A DNA stretch of 64,000 nt from an uncultured Clostridia bacterium (GCA_934489015.1 CAKSSN010000004.1:1-64000), one strand, 5' to 3'; positions 5,842 through 15,476 are shown, numbered from the stretch's first letter. The notes: generated from the sequence alone by a model not told the origin. Numbers and translations are program-made.

Positions 5842-8034
5842 TTATCCTACAATCTCATCCGGATCATCATATGCAGTTCTGCCCGGAATTACCCAAATCA
5901 TCTGAGTGTCTTTATCCCACTCAACGCGGCAATCAAGCGCGTCTGTTATATCACGAAGCTTAAAATAATTGTTTCCTTCAATATTATAGCAGGTTGCCTT
6001 AATCGGCACGCCGTCAAGCGTTAAAAATACCGATGACGAAAGAGCTGTTCTTTCGGCGCCGTCACCCGGCGTTAATTCACCGCCGACCGATGTGTAATCA
6101 TAAAAGCTCAGCATATCAATGGAATTTGTTGCACCGTCATACTTAATGTCAAAGGTTTTAATAGTTCCGTCAAGGATTTTTGCAATATCTCTGAGCTTAA
6201 AGTAGTTGTTATCATCAATATTATATGCAACGGTATTATATTTGCGGCTGTCCAGGCAAACTGTCTGCGTTTTTGCAACAGAGTTTTTGCTAAATCCGTT
6301 TCCGGGATAATAGGTAAATGTTTCATGCTCATCATCCTCGTGAACCAAATAGCGAATTTCTCCGTTATAGAAAATGGTATAGATTTTACCCGTTATAATC
6401 CATGGCTCTATATCAGCAGGATCTACTCCGGGAATATCCCTCATATCCTCGTCACGGTCGAACGAATACTCTTCAATGCCGTATACATTCACCCATTCTC
6501 TGTCATGTATTTTGTTGATATCACCGTTGTTTGAAAGAACCCATGCGCCATATTCCAGGCTCTTATTCTCATCAGCGTTGATATATCCGAAACGATACTC
6601 TTTCAGCTTTTTAATTCCTTCGGCGGAATAAGTAAACGCACCCCATTCGCCCCACGGCGTATCTACGGACAGAACGCCGATAGGCGCACCGAGCGCTGCC
6701 GTATCCTCTGCGGACAAGGTTTCGGTCAGCTCATCAAGGTTGCTTGTCGGAATATAGCATTCCTTTGAATTAAACCAGATTTTTGAATTTGATCCGTCAT
6801 AGTTCATCTCGGTAACATCAATTGCCGCGCCCTTTTTAACCGAACCGACAACCGAAGAGCCGTCGGAAATATCACAGTCGACAGCCGCTATTGCTTTGTA
6901 CCGGATTGTCGGCTTTGAAGTATTTGCGCGCTGCATATTCACATACTTTGCGTCAACATAATAAATACCCTTCTTATAGTAAATCTTATAATGACCGTTC
7001 TGCGGAGTAGCATCTACAATCTGAAGCGACTGATTGATTTTAAAAACGCCTGATTTTACATAATCCGTAGCATCGGGAGTTGTTTTAACCAGCAAAAGAC
7101 CCGTCGCCTTACCTACCGCCTGGATTTCCGGAGGTGTTGTTACCTGATTGTTAATATCCAAAATATAGCAATTGTTTCTCGGCAGGAAATATACGCCCGG
7201 CTTCCAGCTTGTAAAAGCAGTACCGTCCTTCTCACCGCACTGTCTGATCATGCCGCGCGATTCGTCAACACCGCCCTCGCTCCATACGGCAACCCATTTT
7301 TCGTTATAGGCAACAACCTCAAATTCACTCGATGTTGCAACATAAAACGCCGTATTAGCGAACGAATCAGTTCTGGTCCATTCAGCAAACGGGGGATCAT
7401 ACCCTATTGCTTTGAGCTCGTCAAGTCTTCTTATATGATAGTTCATCGGCGGATCTCCGGGATAGAACGCGGCTTTTACCGTACCGTATTTGCCCTCATC
7501 GCCTATATGTACAATAGCCATTCCCACAAGCGGCAATGAAGCGGGGCGGTCGTGTCTTACCCATTCCGTCGGCACCTTAGCATAAAAATTTCTTTCAGTG
7601 CCCTCGGTCGTTTTACTTCCGCCGTAGATGTAATCAGACAAAAATGTCATCTCTATCGCGTGTGAATACTTATCTGTATCGGAAGACGCCCATTGTTTGT
7701 TTAATTCCTTTTCGGCAGTTTCGGCTGCTTCAAGTATCGGTGTTGTTTCACGTGACGTTGTATAAGCAAGGATATATCCGATTGATCCGTCCGAAAGCTG
7801 AATTTTATGAAACTTTCTGTTATCCTCTCCTATTACATAAGGCTCCAAAATCGTCACTCTGGCTCCTTTACTGAGCACGGTTACAGCTCCCGAATAAGTG
7901 GCGTTTTTCGTAACATTTACAGTTCCGCCGTATACAACATAGGCAGTATCGCCGGCCTTCAGCTCAGCTGCAAACGCGACAGTACAAAGCAGCATAAATG
8001 CACAAAGCATTACCGTTAAAATTTTCTTAAGCAC
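5842..8034 (-). CDS. Secreted SH3-domain protein with C-terminal stalk (copper amine oxidase N-like) repeats
   Basis: A 730-residue exported protein. Residues 1-23 form a signal peptide (MLKKILTVMLCAFMLLCTVAFA). Residues about 28-92 resemble a bacterial SH3 domain (ARVTILEPYVIG, KIQLSDGSIGYILAYTT). The middle 450 residues are unrecognised. The last 130 contain two repeats of the type YNIDDNNYFKLRDIAKILDG and YNIEGNNYFKLRDITDALDC, the stalk-domain module that anchors or spaces surface proteins in clostridia. It is probably a cell-wall-associated protein; no catalytic motif is visible. A promoter with a palindrome lies at 8194-8218. Confidence 0.75.
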   Translation of the reverse strand: MLKKILTVMLCAFMLLCTVAFAAELKAGDTAYVVYGGTVNVTKNATYSGAVTVLSKGARVTILEPYVIGEDNRKFHKIQLSDGSIGYILAYTTSRETTPILEAAETAEKELNKQWASSDTDKYSHAIEMTFLSDYIYGGSKTTEGTERNFYAKVPTEWVRHDRPASLPLVGMAIVHIGDEGKYGTVKAAFYPGDPPMNYHIRRLDELKAIGYDPPFAEWTRTDSFANTAFYVATSSEFEVVAYNEKWVAVWSEGGVDESRGMIRQCGEKDGTAFTSWKPGVYFLPRNNCYILDINNQVTTPPEIQAVGKATGLLLVKTTPDATDYVKSGVFKINQSLQIVDATPQNGHYKIYYKKGIYYVDAKYVNMQRANTSKPTIRYKAIAAVDCDISDGSSVVGSVKKGAAIDVTEMNYDGSNSKIWFNSKECYIPTSNLDELTETLSAEDTAALGAPIGVLSVDTPWGEWGAFTYSAEGIKKLKEYRFGYINADENKSLEYGAWVLSNNGDINKIHDREWVNVYGIEEYSFDRDEDMRDIPGVDPADIEPWIITGKIYTIFYNGEIRYLVHEDDEHETFTYYPGNGFSKNSVAKTQTVCLDSRKYNTVAYNIDDNNYFKLRDIAKILDGTIKTFDIKYDGATNSIDMLSFYDYTSVGGELTPGDGAERTALSSSVFLTLDGVPIKATCYNIEGNNYFKLRDITDALDCRVEWDKDTQMIWVIPGRTAYDDPDEIVG

Positions 8035-8062
8035 AATAATTCCTCCTTTTATTTTTACGTTC

Positions 8063-8092
8063 AGCCGTTTGTAAAGTTTTTTTCAAACGGCT
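8063..8092 (-). terminator. Hairpin in the 5' leader of the secreted SH3 protein gene
   Basis: Perfect 9-bp stem AGCCGTTTG / CAAACGGCT between the promoter (8194) and the start codon (8034). Its T-rich flank on the minus strand is weak (ACGTAAAAATAAAA). It may act as a leader stabiliser or attenuator. Confidence 0.4.
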
Positions 8093-8193
8093 CTTTTATG
8101 TATATGATGATTTTTCTTCGCTTTTATTGTATAAAGTACAATGCCTACTTTCCATAAGCATACCCCCTGCCGTTTCATTTATAAGATATTAAT

Positions 8194-8218
8194 ATTATAC
8201 ACCGTACATCAATGTACG
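8194..8218 (-). promoter_or_regulatory. -10 element and palindromic operator candidate
   Basis: Minus-strand -10 TATAAT (8194-8199), with the perfect dyad CGTACAT-N2-ATGTACG (8203-8218) where the spacer to the -35 would be. No good -35 is visible, which suits an activated or tightly repressed promoter. Confidence 0.5.
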
Positions 8219-8376
8219 ATGCAATAGTTTTTTGATAATTTTATTTTAAAAGTTGTATAAAAATTACCTGCAAAAATTGTTGATTATCCAACATATTTAT
8301 TTTCGTCATTGAGTTATAATTATATCGAAACAGCGGAATAATTAAAAAAGATATATATGTAACGGAGGAAATAAAA

Positions 8377-9969
8377 ATGGAAAATAAAATGTTTTGTTTT
8401 CAGTGCGAACAAACAGCGCACTGCAGCGGCTGCACGGGCAGCGTGGGAGTATGCGGCAAGAATGCTGAGGTTGCGCGTCTTCAGGACGAGCTTACCGGCG
8501 CGCTGATAGGTCTTGCACGGACGCTCGGAAAATCCGAGCTTTCGGAGGAAATACGCGATTTGATAATTAAGGGCTTGTTTACAACGGTCACAAACGTTAA
8601 TTTTAACGCACAGACAGTAAGCGAGCTTACAGAAAAAATACGCACTGCAAGAAGCTCTATTGAAAACCGCTGCGGCAAATGTCCTTCGCAGTGCGAGAAA
8701 AAGGGCGAATACGATATGTCGCTTGTATGGGAAGCCGATGAGGATATAAGAAGCTTAAAATCTCTCATATTGTTCGGCATACGCGGAATGGCAGCATATG
8801 CATATCACGCTCTTTTGCAAGGGTATACAGACAGCGATGTTGATAAATTCTTTGTAAAGGCGCTCGACAGCATAGGACGCAGCTGGGGTATGGATAAGCT
8901 TCTGCCAATAGTTACGGAAGTCGGAAAATATAATCTTTTATGTATGGAAATGCTCGATAAGGCAAACACGGAAAGCTTCGGGAAGCCGCAGCCGACAGAG
9001 GTGCCGCTTACAATAGAAAAAGGTCCGTTCATCGTCATATCCGGTCATGACCTTTCTGACCTTAAGCTTCTGCTTGAACAGACAGAGGGCAAGGGAATAA
9101 ATATTTATACCCACAGCGAAATGCTTCCTGCACACGGCTATCCGCTTCTGAAAAAATATAAGCATCTCAAAGGGAATTTCGGAACAGCATGGCAAAATCA
9201 GCAAAAGGAATTTGATAATATACCGGCGCCTGTTTTGTTTACAACAAACTGCCTTATGCCGCCGAAAAAAAGCTATGCGGACAGAGTGTTTACAACAGAG
9301 GTTGTATCATATCCGGAAATGGTTCATATAGGAGAGGACAGGGACTTTACACCCGTAATCGAAAAAGCTCTTGAGCTCGGCGGCTACGGCGAGGATATGC
9401 ATTTTACCGGAATTAACGGCGGAAGCACGGTTACAACCGGCTTTGCTCATGACTTTGTAATAGGAGCGGCTGATAAAATCGTCAGCGCGGTTAAAAGTGG
9501 GAAAATAAAGCATTTCTTTCTTGTCGGCGGCTGCGACGGCGCACGTCCGGGAAGAAATTATTATACGGAATTTGTGCAAAAGGCGCCTGAGGATACGATT
9601 ATCCTGACACTTGCATGCGGAAAATACCGCTTTAATGACCTTGATCTCGGCACAATTGACGGCCTGCCGCGCCTTATGGATATGGGTCAGTGCAACGACG
9701 CATACAGCGCGATAAAGGTTGCCGCCGCACTTGCTCAGGTGTTCGGCTGCACACTTAACGAGTTGCCGCTTTCTATGATTTTATCCTGGTATGAGCAAAA
9801 GGCAGTTTGTATTCTTCTGACGCTTCTGTATCTCGGAATAAAAAATATACGTCTCGGCCCGACAATGCCCGCGTTTATTTCAAAAAATGTTTTCGCTTAT
9901 CTGTCGGAAAACTTTAATATCGCCCCGATTTCAACGCCGGAGGAGGATTTAAAAGCAATTCTCGGCTGA
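8377..9969 (+). CDS. hcp: Hydroxylamine reductase (hybrid cluster protein)
   Basis: A 530-residue cytoplasmic iron-sulfur enzyme, full length for the short clostridial class. N-terminal cysteines CFQCEQTAHCSGC and VCGK bind the cubane cluster. GINGGSTVTTGFAHDFVIG, VGGCDGARPGRNYYTEFV and LACGKYRFNDLDLG carry ligands of the hybrid Fe-S-O cluster. The family reduces hydroxylamine or NO and is linked to nitrosative stress in anaerobes. SD GGAGG lies 9 nt before the ATG. Single-gene unit with its own terminator. No HcpR-type regulator is adjacent. Confidence 0.96.
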   Translation: MENKMFCFQCEQTAHCSGCTGSVGVCGKNAEVARLQDELTGALIGLARTLGKSELSEEIRDLIIKGLFTTVTNVNFNAQTVSELTEKIRTARSSIENRCGKCPSQCEKKGEYDMSLVWEADEDIRSLKSLILFGIRGMAAYAYHALLQGYTDSDVDKFFVKALDSIGRSWGMDKLLPIVTEVGKYNLLCMEMLDKANTESFGKPQPTEVPLTIEKGPFIVISGHDLSDLKLLLEQTEGKGINIYTHSEMLPAHGYPLLKKYKHLKGNFGTAWQNQQKEFDNIPAPVLFTTNCLMPPKKSYADRVFTTEVVSYPEMVHIGEDRDFTPVIEKALELGGYGEDMHFTGINGGSTVTTGFAHDFVIGAADKIVSAVKSGKIKHFFLVGGCDGARPGRNYYTEFVQKAPEDTIILTLACGKYRFNDLDLGTIDGLPRLMDMGQCNDAYSAIKVAAALAQVFGCTLNELPLSMILSWYEQKAVCILLTLLYLGIKNIRLGPTMPAFISKNVFAYLSENFNIAPISTPEEDLKAILG

Positions 9970-9982
9970 TGTACGCAACCTG

Positions 9983-10016
9983 CACGCAGAAAAGGCTAAA
10001 AAAGCCTTTCTGCGTG
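9983..10016 (+). terminator. Terminator-like hairpin after hcp
   Basis: CACGCAGAAAAGGCT / AGCCTTTCTGCGTG forms a 14-bp stem with one bulged A. Only TAATTATTATAA follows, so the T tract is poor. Confidence 0.6.
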
Positions 10017-10069
10017 TAATTATTATAACTAAAAAATGAAAGTTGTAAAATAAAAAAATTATAAAATGC

Positions 10070-10098
10070 TTGACAAAAATATCATAATGTGATATAAT
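10070..10098 (+). promoter_or_regulatory. Promoter of tRNA-Leu
   Basis: TTGACA (10070-10075), 17-bp spacer, TATAAT (10093-10098). The tRNA begins about 140 nt downstream. That leader is unusually long and holds an inverted TTTGAATT-type pair near its two ends and a tract of GCATT repeats (10210-10238). Confidence 0.75.
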
Positions 10099-10246
10099 AG
10101 CTTAGTATTCATTTGAATTGAGCTTAAAGCATCGGCATTTAAGTCTTTGTAATATGTATCGGGCTTTGTTTCCGCTGTCTGTAAAACTTAAATTCAAATA
10201 AATAATTCTGCATTATGCATTTTGCATTCTGCATTATTATAAATAC

Positions 10247-10330
10247 GCACCTGTGGCGGAATTGGCAGACGCGCCAGACTTAGGATCTGGTGTCCCCGAC
10301 GTGAAGGTTCAAGTCCTTTCAGGTGCACCA
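10247..10330 (+). tRNA. tRNA-Leu (anticodon TAG)
   Basis: 84 nt, type II tRNA with long variable arm. Acceptor GCACCTG pairs with CAGGTGC. The anticodon arm is CAGACTTAGGATCTG, giving TAG. The T arm has GGTTCAAGTCC, and CCA is encoded at the end. Confidence 0.95.
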
Positions 10331-10335
10331 CGTCT

Positions 10336-10366
10336 CGGCAAGCCTTTTGGCTTGCCGTATTTTTTT
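10336..10366 (+). terminator. Terminator of tRNA-Leu
   Basis: Perfect 9-bp stem CGGCAAGCC / GGCTTGCCG with loop TTTT, followed by TATTTTTTT. Confidence 0.85.
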
Positions 10367-10520
10367 GCAAAAAATACGGCTTCGCTTTACCGGCTGCCGC
10401 TCCTCTTTCGCAAAAAGGCACGCTCGGCTCACCTATGCGCTTGTAAACGCGCGCACCGACAGCTCACTGTCGCTACCACCTTTTTGCGAGAGTGCCTTCG
10501 GCACTGTAATCCTTGATTTT
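10367..10520 (+). repeat. tRNA 3'-flanking repeat-like sequence, copy 1
   Basis: After the tRNA-Leu terminator the sequence shares short ordered blocks with the stretch after tRNA-Ser (29605-29715): TTTGCA-AAAA, CCGCT-CCT, TTTCGCAAAA, CACG-TC-GCT, and TTG-AA-CGC. No gene is supported between here and 10856. Confidence 0.4.
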
Positions 10521-10699
10521 ACTGTGTTTTTCATTAAATCCTGTAAGGGCACACTCACGCCACTGCTATTCCTATTTCACAAAACATTACTTTCACATTT
10601 ACTATACTCCGAATATTCAGATTTTATCTATCATCTTGACATATGCGGAAATATTTGTCATTATGTTTTTATAATAGTTTCAAAATTTGTCAAATAGAC

Positions 10700-10728
10700 T
10701 TGAAAAAAAGATAATATTATGATATAAT
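10700..10728 (+). promoter_or_regulatory. Promoter of the helicase gene
   Basis: TTGAAA (10700-10705), 17-bp spacer, TATAAT (10723-10728), about 130 bp before the start codon. Confidence 0.6.
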
Positions 10729-10856
10729 ATTGTTAATCTTCTGAATATAGAACGAAAAAACAAGCATTATATAAATGATAAAGACTTTTTGCAGAGAAAT
10801 TCTATTTTCTTTGAAGAAAATAAAACGGTGTGGCTCGCCCGGAAGGAGTAACAAAA

Positions 10857-13175
10857 ATGGATACAAAAAAGTTGGACAAGTGGGCCGAACTACTTCTTGA
10901 TACAGGAAAGCGCAATAATTTAATTAATTTTAAAGACACAAAAACTTCAAGCACAGAGGTGCTGTTTCCCTCTTCCGATGTTCTGTTTGAAAAAATTGAC
11001 GGATCAGCATCTTTTGAAGTTTTTGATCCGAAAATCATTGAGACGGATAACGAATATGAAGACAATTCCGAAACTGCGCAGCTAAAAATTACGGATCAGG
11101 AAGAAGCAGATACTTTAAAAGGAAAGGCAGCTTTTTTAAACCAATATTCCGGAAAAATAAAACGTCAAAATCAAATTCTCCTTTATAACACCGGAGTAAA
11201 TCCTATTACTGCAGTGAAGAATATTGATAAAAAGGCTCGGCAATTTGTTGAAGAAACAGGTGTCAATGTTGCATATATGGCATTTGGATTTATTCATTGG
11301 AAAGAAAGTGAAGCATCAAACTATATATTCCGTGCACCTATTTTGCTTGTACCTATTCGGTTGGAGCAAACATCTGCCATAAAACCGTATTTTATTAAAT
11401 TAGAAGAAGATGACATTATTGTCAATCCCACATTCTCATATAAGATGAATGCAGAAAACGGAATAAAACTCCCTGATTATAACGATGAGGGTTTAAACGC
11501 ATATCTTGAAAAGGTAAGAAGCATTGTAAAAAAACTACAGTGGGCAGTCACTTCGGAGTGCAAAATCAGTATTTTCTCGTTTCTTAAAATCAATATGTAC
11601 CGTGATTTGAAGGATAATGCGGCAAAAATTCTTGCAAATTCAAATGTTCGTCGGCTTTTGGGTGAACCTATCAATAATAATGCAAACGATAATATAACAT
11701 CTACACCCGTTGCCAACCCTTTGATTGAACTGCATAATGTAGTAGATGCGGACTCAAGCCAGATTGAAGCAATTGAAATTACAAAATCAGGAAAAAGTTT
11801 TGTCTTGCAGGGACCGCCGGGAACCGGCAAAAGCCAGACAATTACCAACATTATTGCAGAATGTCTCAGCGACGGAAAAAAGGTTTTGTTTGTTTCTGAG
11901 AAGCTGGCAGCTCTGAATGTAGTTTATGATAAATTAAAGCAAACCGACCTTGCAGAGTTTTGTCTGCAGCTCCACAGCCATAAAGCTAACAAGAAGGATG
12001 TAATTGCTGACATTTGTCATACTCTTCGCACCGGAAAAAGCGCTGTTTCTTCCAAAGCTGGCGCCGAAATTGCCATAAAGGAAAAGGCACAGCGCCAGTT
12101 GGATGATTACGCAGTCGAGCTTCACAAACAGCGACCAATTATTGAAAAGAGCTTATATCAACTGTATGAATCATATTCTGCATATCGCAATATGCCGGAT
12201 ATAGAATGGTATGCGTCGTGGATTTCTTCAAAAGGTGAAACATATTTGACTGAAACAGCTTCTCTTTTGGAGCAGTATGTAGATTATATTCCATCGGTAG
12301 GGTACGACTACAGAAAGAACCCATGGTACGGTTATATAAATCAAGATACATCGTTTCAGACAAAAATTGAAGTAAAAAACGATCTGCACTCTATTGTACA
12401 GCTTATGCAAGAATTAATGCCTTTGCAAAAGGAAATTTCGGAAAAGTATGAAATACAATGTACAAGTATAGAGGATGCTCGTATTTGGAATAATTTTTTT
12501 GGTTTTGCCGCATCATCCAAGCTCGTTACGCCGTCACTTTTAAATCGGCAGCAGTTTGATATTGTAAATACTGCATTACATGAGCTGCAAGCAAAAAGCT
12601 CGGATATTCTTTCCTATCGCTTGTCATTAGACAATGTATTTGATGATGACATTTACAAGCTAAATGGTAAAGAATATTATAAGAAACTGACAAAACAGTT
12701 CGAAAAAAAATATTCCAGAATTTTAAATACTGAATATAAAAAGCTTGTTAAAGACCTACGTCTATGCAAAAAAGACGGAAAAAAGCTGTCTTACAATGAA
12801 GCTGTCACAATGACAGAAAAGCTATCTTATTACCAGCAGAAAATTAATGAGTATTCTGAAGCCGAGACACCGATAAAAGCATTTTTAGGAGAAGCATATC
12901 ACGGCGTTGAAACCGAATGGAATTATATAACCGAGCAAATGTCTGCACTTGAAGCTATATTTTCAAACAGAATTTTCTTTGGCAATTTAGAGCACTATAA
13001 GGATTTCTCTTCTGAAAGAAATATATTTACAGACTATAGCAAAAAGCTTGAAAATATTTTTGCTATAGTCGATAATGACGTACTCAAACGCGCTTCCGGA
13101 TACTTTGACAGTACAATTCTGAATATCTATTCGGCATCATGTATTCTGATTTTAACACGTTTGAATGACTGTTGA
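10857..13175 (+). CDS. DUF4011-type superfamily 1 helicase, N-terminal half (gene interrupted by TGA)
   Basis: First part of a very large nucleic-acid helicase. The start at 10857 has SD GGAAGGAG; an ATG 9 codons upstream contains the SD and is rejected. Residues 5-200 match the DUF4011 region (KLDKWAELLLDTGKRNNLIN at the start; ILLVPIRLEQ later). Walker A is GPPGTGKSQTITN at about residue 320, followed by KKVLFVSEKLAALNVVYDKL (motif Ia). The rest is a helical insertion. TGA at 13173-13175 ends this half before motif II. The same frame resumes at once, so this is one gene of about 1,540 codons. Alone this half cannot hydrolyse ATP. Confidence 0.85.
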   Translation: MDTKKLDKWAELLLDTGKRNNLINFKDTKTSSTEVLFPSSDVLFEKIDGSASFEVFDPKIIETDNEYEDNSETAQLKITDQEEADTLKGKAAFLNQYSGKIKRQNQILLYNTGVNPITAVKNIDKKARQFVEETGVNVAYMAFGFIHWKESEASNYIFRAPILLVPIRLEQTSAIKPYFIKLEEDDIIVNPTFSYKMNAENGIKLPDYNDEGLNAYLEKVRSIVKKLQWAVTSECKISIFSFLKINMYRDLKDNAAKILANSNVRRLLGEPINNNANDNITSTPVANPLIELHNVVDADSSQIEAIEITKSGKSFVLQGPPGTGKSQTITNIIAECLSDGKKVLFVSEKLAALNVVYDKLKQTDLAEFCLQLHSHKANKKDVIADICHTLRTGKSAVSSKAGAEIAIKEKAQRQLDDYAVELHKQRPIIEKSLYQLYESYSAYRNMPDIEWYASWISSKGETYLTETASLLEQYVDYIPSVGYDYRKNPWYGYINQDTSFQTKIEVKNDLHSIVQLMQELMPLQKEISEKYEIQCTSIEDARIWNNFFGFAASSKLVTPSLLNRQQFDIVNTALHELQAKSSDILSYRLSLDNVFDDDIYKLNGKEYYKKLTKQFEKKYSRILNTEYKKLVKDLRLCKKDGKKLSYNEAVTMTEKLSYYQQKINEYSEAETPIKAFLGEAYHGVETEWNYITEQMSALEAIFSNRIFFGNLEHYKDFSSERNIFTDYSKKLENIFAIVDNDVLKRASGYFDSTILNIYSASCILILTRLNDC

Positions 13176-13181
13176 CATGAA

Positions 13182-15476
13182 ATGGATAAGCTGGACAACT
13201 GGTGTCACTTCAGAAATCTGTTCTCTAAACTAAATGATAATCAGGCTGTGCCCTACATAGATATAGCCATAAGCCGGAACATTGAACCAAAGCATATTGC
13301 AGGTGCATTTAAAAAGCAATTCTACAGCCAATGGATAGATATAATTCTGTCTGAAGTACCAATTCTGTCTCTCTTTGACCGAATTTCGCAAGACAAAGCA
13401 ATACATACATTTGCCGAGAAGGACACAGAGCAATTTGAAATTAACAAAGCCAAAATTCGCTCCGAGCTTTCATCTATGCGTCCATCGCTCGATATGATTG
13501 CTCCGGGAAGTGCATTGGCAATTCTGCTGCGCGAGGGAGAGAAAAAACAAAAACAAAAAAGTATACGCTCCCTGCTTGCCGAAACAGGTGAACTCGTTCA
13601 GCGAATTAAGCCATGCTTTCTTATGTCGCCGCTTAGCGTCAGTACATTTCTTGCGCCAAACTCTGTACACTTTGATGTGGTTATATTTGATGAAGCTTCG
13701 CAAATCTTTCCTCAGGATGCAATTGGTGCAATTTACAGAGCTGACCAACTAATTGTTGTTGGTGATTCCAAACAAATGCCGCCCAGCAATTTCTTTAACG
13801 CTTTGATACAATCAAAAAATCCTGACGATGAAACCACAGATGTAACAGATTTTGAATCCATTTTGGATTTATGTTCAACATCTATGCAGCAGCTGCGTTT
13901 GCGTTGGCATTATCGCAGCCGATATGAACAGCTTATTGCTTTCTCCAACAAAAACTTCTATGATGGGGCTCTTGTAACATTTCCGTCCTCAAAAGCGGAT
14001 GTGACCGGAATCGGTGTAGACTACTATCATGTAGACGGCGTGTATGATCATAATTCAAATACCAATCGGAAGGAAGCAGAGTTAGTTGTTGATTTAATTT
14101 ATAAAAATATTGAAAAATATCCAAATCGTAGCCTTGGTGTTGTTGCATTCAGCGTTGCACAACAGGATTTGATTGATAGATTACTCTCTAAACGGCGTCA
14201 GAATACACCCGAAAAAGAGTTTTTCTTCAAAAACGATGGTAACGAACCATTCTTTATTAAAAATCTTGAAACAGTGCAAGGTGACGAAAGAGATACGATT
14301 ATTTTCAGCATTGCCTATGGCATTGATGCACAAGGACGTTTACTGCATAACTTCGGGCCGTTAAACCGCATGGGAGGAGAAAGAAGATTAAATGTTGCCA
14401 TTACACGTGCAAAATGCAACGTTCAGTTGGTTTCCTCTATGCATTACACTGATATAGATTTAAAACGAACAAATGCAGAAGGCGCAAAATTGCTTAGGGA
14501 ATATCTGGATTATGCAGAAAACGGTGCCATTGCACTGGAAAGAGAAATTTCTGTCAGTCCATTCGAGCAATTTGATTCTGAGTTTGAGATGGAGGTATGT
14601 GACTATCTGCGCTCAAAGGGATTTTCGGTAGATACACAGGTTGGTTGTTCAGGGTTTAGAATTGATCTCGGACTTAAAATACCCGGCAGCTCCGATTATG
14701 TTCTTGCTATCGAATGCGACGGCGCAGCATATCATTCATGTAAAAACGCTCGTGACCGTGACCGATTAAGACAAGAAATTTTGGAGCGTATGGGTTGGAA
14801 ATTCTATCGCATATGGTCAACGGATTGGTTCAGAAATAAATCGGTCGAACAGCTCCGGCTTTTAGAGGCGGCCGCCGATGCAGTCAAAAATCCTACAAAA
14901 ACAAAACCGAAAGAAAGTCAACCAACTGAAAATTTTGAAGAAGCCGCTGTTGAAAAGCATTTTGAATTTCCACAATATAAAGCAGCAGATGTTCAAAAGT
15001 TAAGCGTACAATATCTTCCTGATGATTTTAAAGGAATGATTAAAGCTATTTTGGATATTGAAGCTCCGCTTTCGGAAGATTTGCTTCTAAAACGCATTGT
15101 CCGATACTTTGGAAGAGAAAAGGTTACAGCTGTTGTACAGCGTGAATTTGAACAGCAGATGCATGGTTACCAAAGCTTAGGCATTATCCGCAAAAACGGC
15201 TTTTTATATCTGGATAACAAAGAAGAAATTTGCTTTAGAGCACCCGGAGCTATTGAACGCGATATTAAGCAAATTGCTCCTGAAGAATTGGCAGCCGGTA
15301 TGCTTGAAATTCTTAAACAAAACATAACTGTGGACAAAAACGGTTTGTACCACTCTATGGCATTGCAGTGCGGCGCAACACGCGTCGGAAAAGCAATCAA
15401 TGAAGCAATGGATTGCGCACTGGATATTCTAAAAGACCGTATTATTATTGACGGAGAACAAATCTCATTAAAGTAA
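13182..15476 (+). CDS. DUF4011-type superfamily 1 helicase, C-terminal half with Vsr-like nuclease and DUF3320
   Basis: Continuation in the same frame, 2 codons after the TGA. Walker B/motif II is VVIFDEASQIFPQDA, then IVVGDSKQMPPSNFF (motif III), LETVQGDERDTIIFS and RRLNVAITRAKCNVQL (motifs V-VI). About residues 460-570 hold a Vsr/MTES_1575-type endonuclease fold (DLGLKIPGSSDYVLAIECDG, then ERMGWKFYRIWSTDWF). The last 150 residues are DUF3320-like. Proteins of this build recur in bacterial defence islands and are thought to act on foreign nucleic acid, though that is inference here. No other defence gene adjoins. No SD precedes the ATG at 13182, so separate translation is doubtful. Confidence 0.85.
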   Translation: MDKLDNWCHFRNLFSKLNDNQAVPYIDIAISRNIEPKHIAGAFKKQFYSQWIDIILSEVPILSLFDRISQDKAIHTFAEKDTEQFEINKAKIRSELSSMRPSLDMIAPGSALAILLREGEKKQKQKSIRSLLAETGELVQRIKPCFLMSPLSVSTFLAPNSVHFDVVIFDEASQIFPQDAIGAIYRADQLIVVGDSKQMPPSNFFNALIQSKNPDDETTDVTDFESILDLCSTSMQQLRLRWHYRSRYEQLIAFSNKNFYDGALVTFPSSKADVTGIGVDYYHVDGVYDHNSNTNRKEAELVVDLIYKNIEKYPNRSLGVVAFSVAQQDLIDRLLSKRRQNTPEKEFFFKNDGNEPFFIKNLETVQGDERDTIIFSIAYGIDAQGRLLHNFGPLNRMGGERRLNVAITRAKCNVQLVSSMHYTDIDLKRTNAEGAKLLREYLDYAENGAIALEREISVSPFEQFDSEFEMEVCDYLRSKGFSVDTQVGCSGFRIDLGLKIPGSSDYVLAIECDGAAYHSCKNARDRDRLRQEILERMGWKFYRIWSTDWFRNKSVEQLRLLEAAADAVKNPTKTKPKESQPTENFEEAAVEKHFEFPQYKAADVQKLSVQYLPDDFKGMIKAILDIEAPLSEDLLLKRIVRYFGREKVTAVVQREFEQQMHGYQSLGIIRKNGFLYLDNKEEICFRAPGAIERDIKQIAPEELAAGMLEILKQNITVDKNGLYHSMALQCGATRVGKAINEAMDCALDILKDRIIIDGEQISLK

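Noticed and set aside
10194..10421. Minus-strand ORF with LKGLEPSRRGHQILSLARLP, and a plus-strand ORF from 10253
   Set aside because: Both are translations of the tRNA-Leu gene and its antisense, a well-known source of false proteins.
5438..13175. Reassignment of TGA to a sense codon
   Set aside because: hcp, yqeK, yhbY, the ACT gene and others end at TGA in the right place, and most long genes have no internal TGA.
13173..13175. Selenocysteine at the helicase TGA
   Set aside because: No SECIS-like hairpin was recognised directly after it, and this helicase family is not a selenoprotein family.
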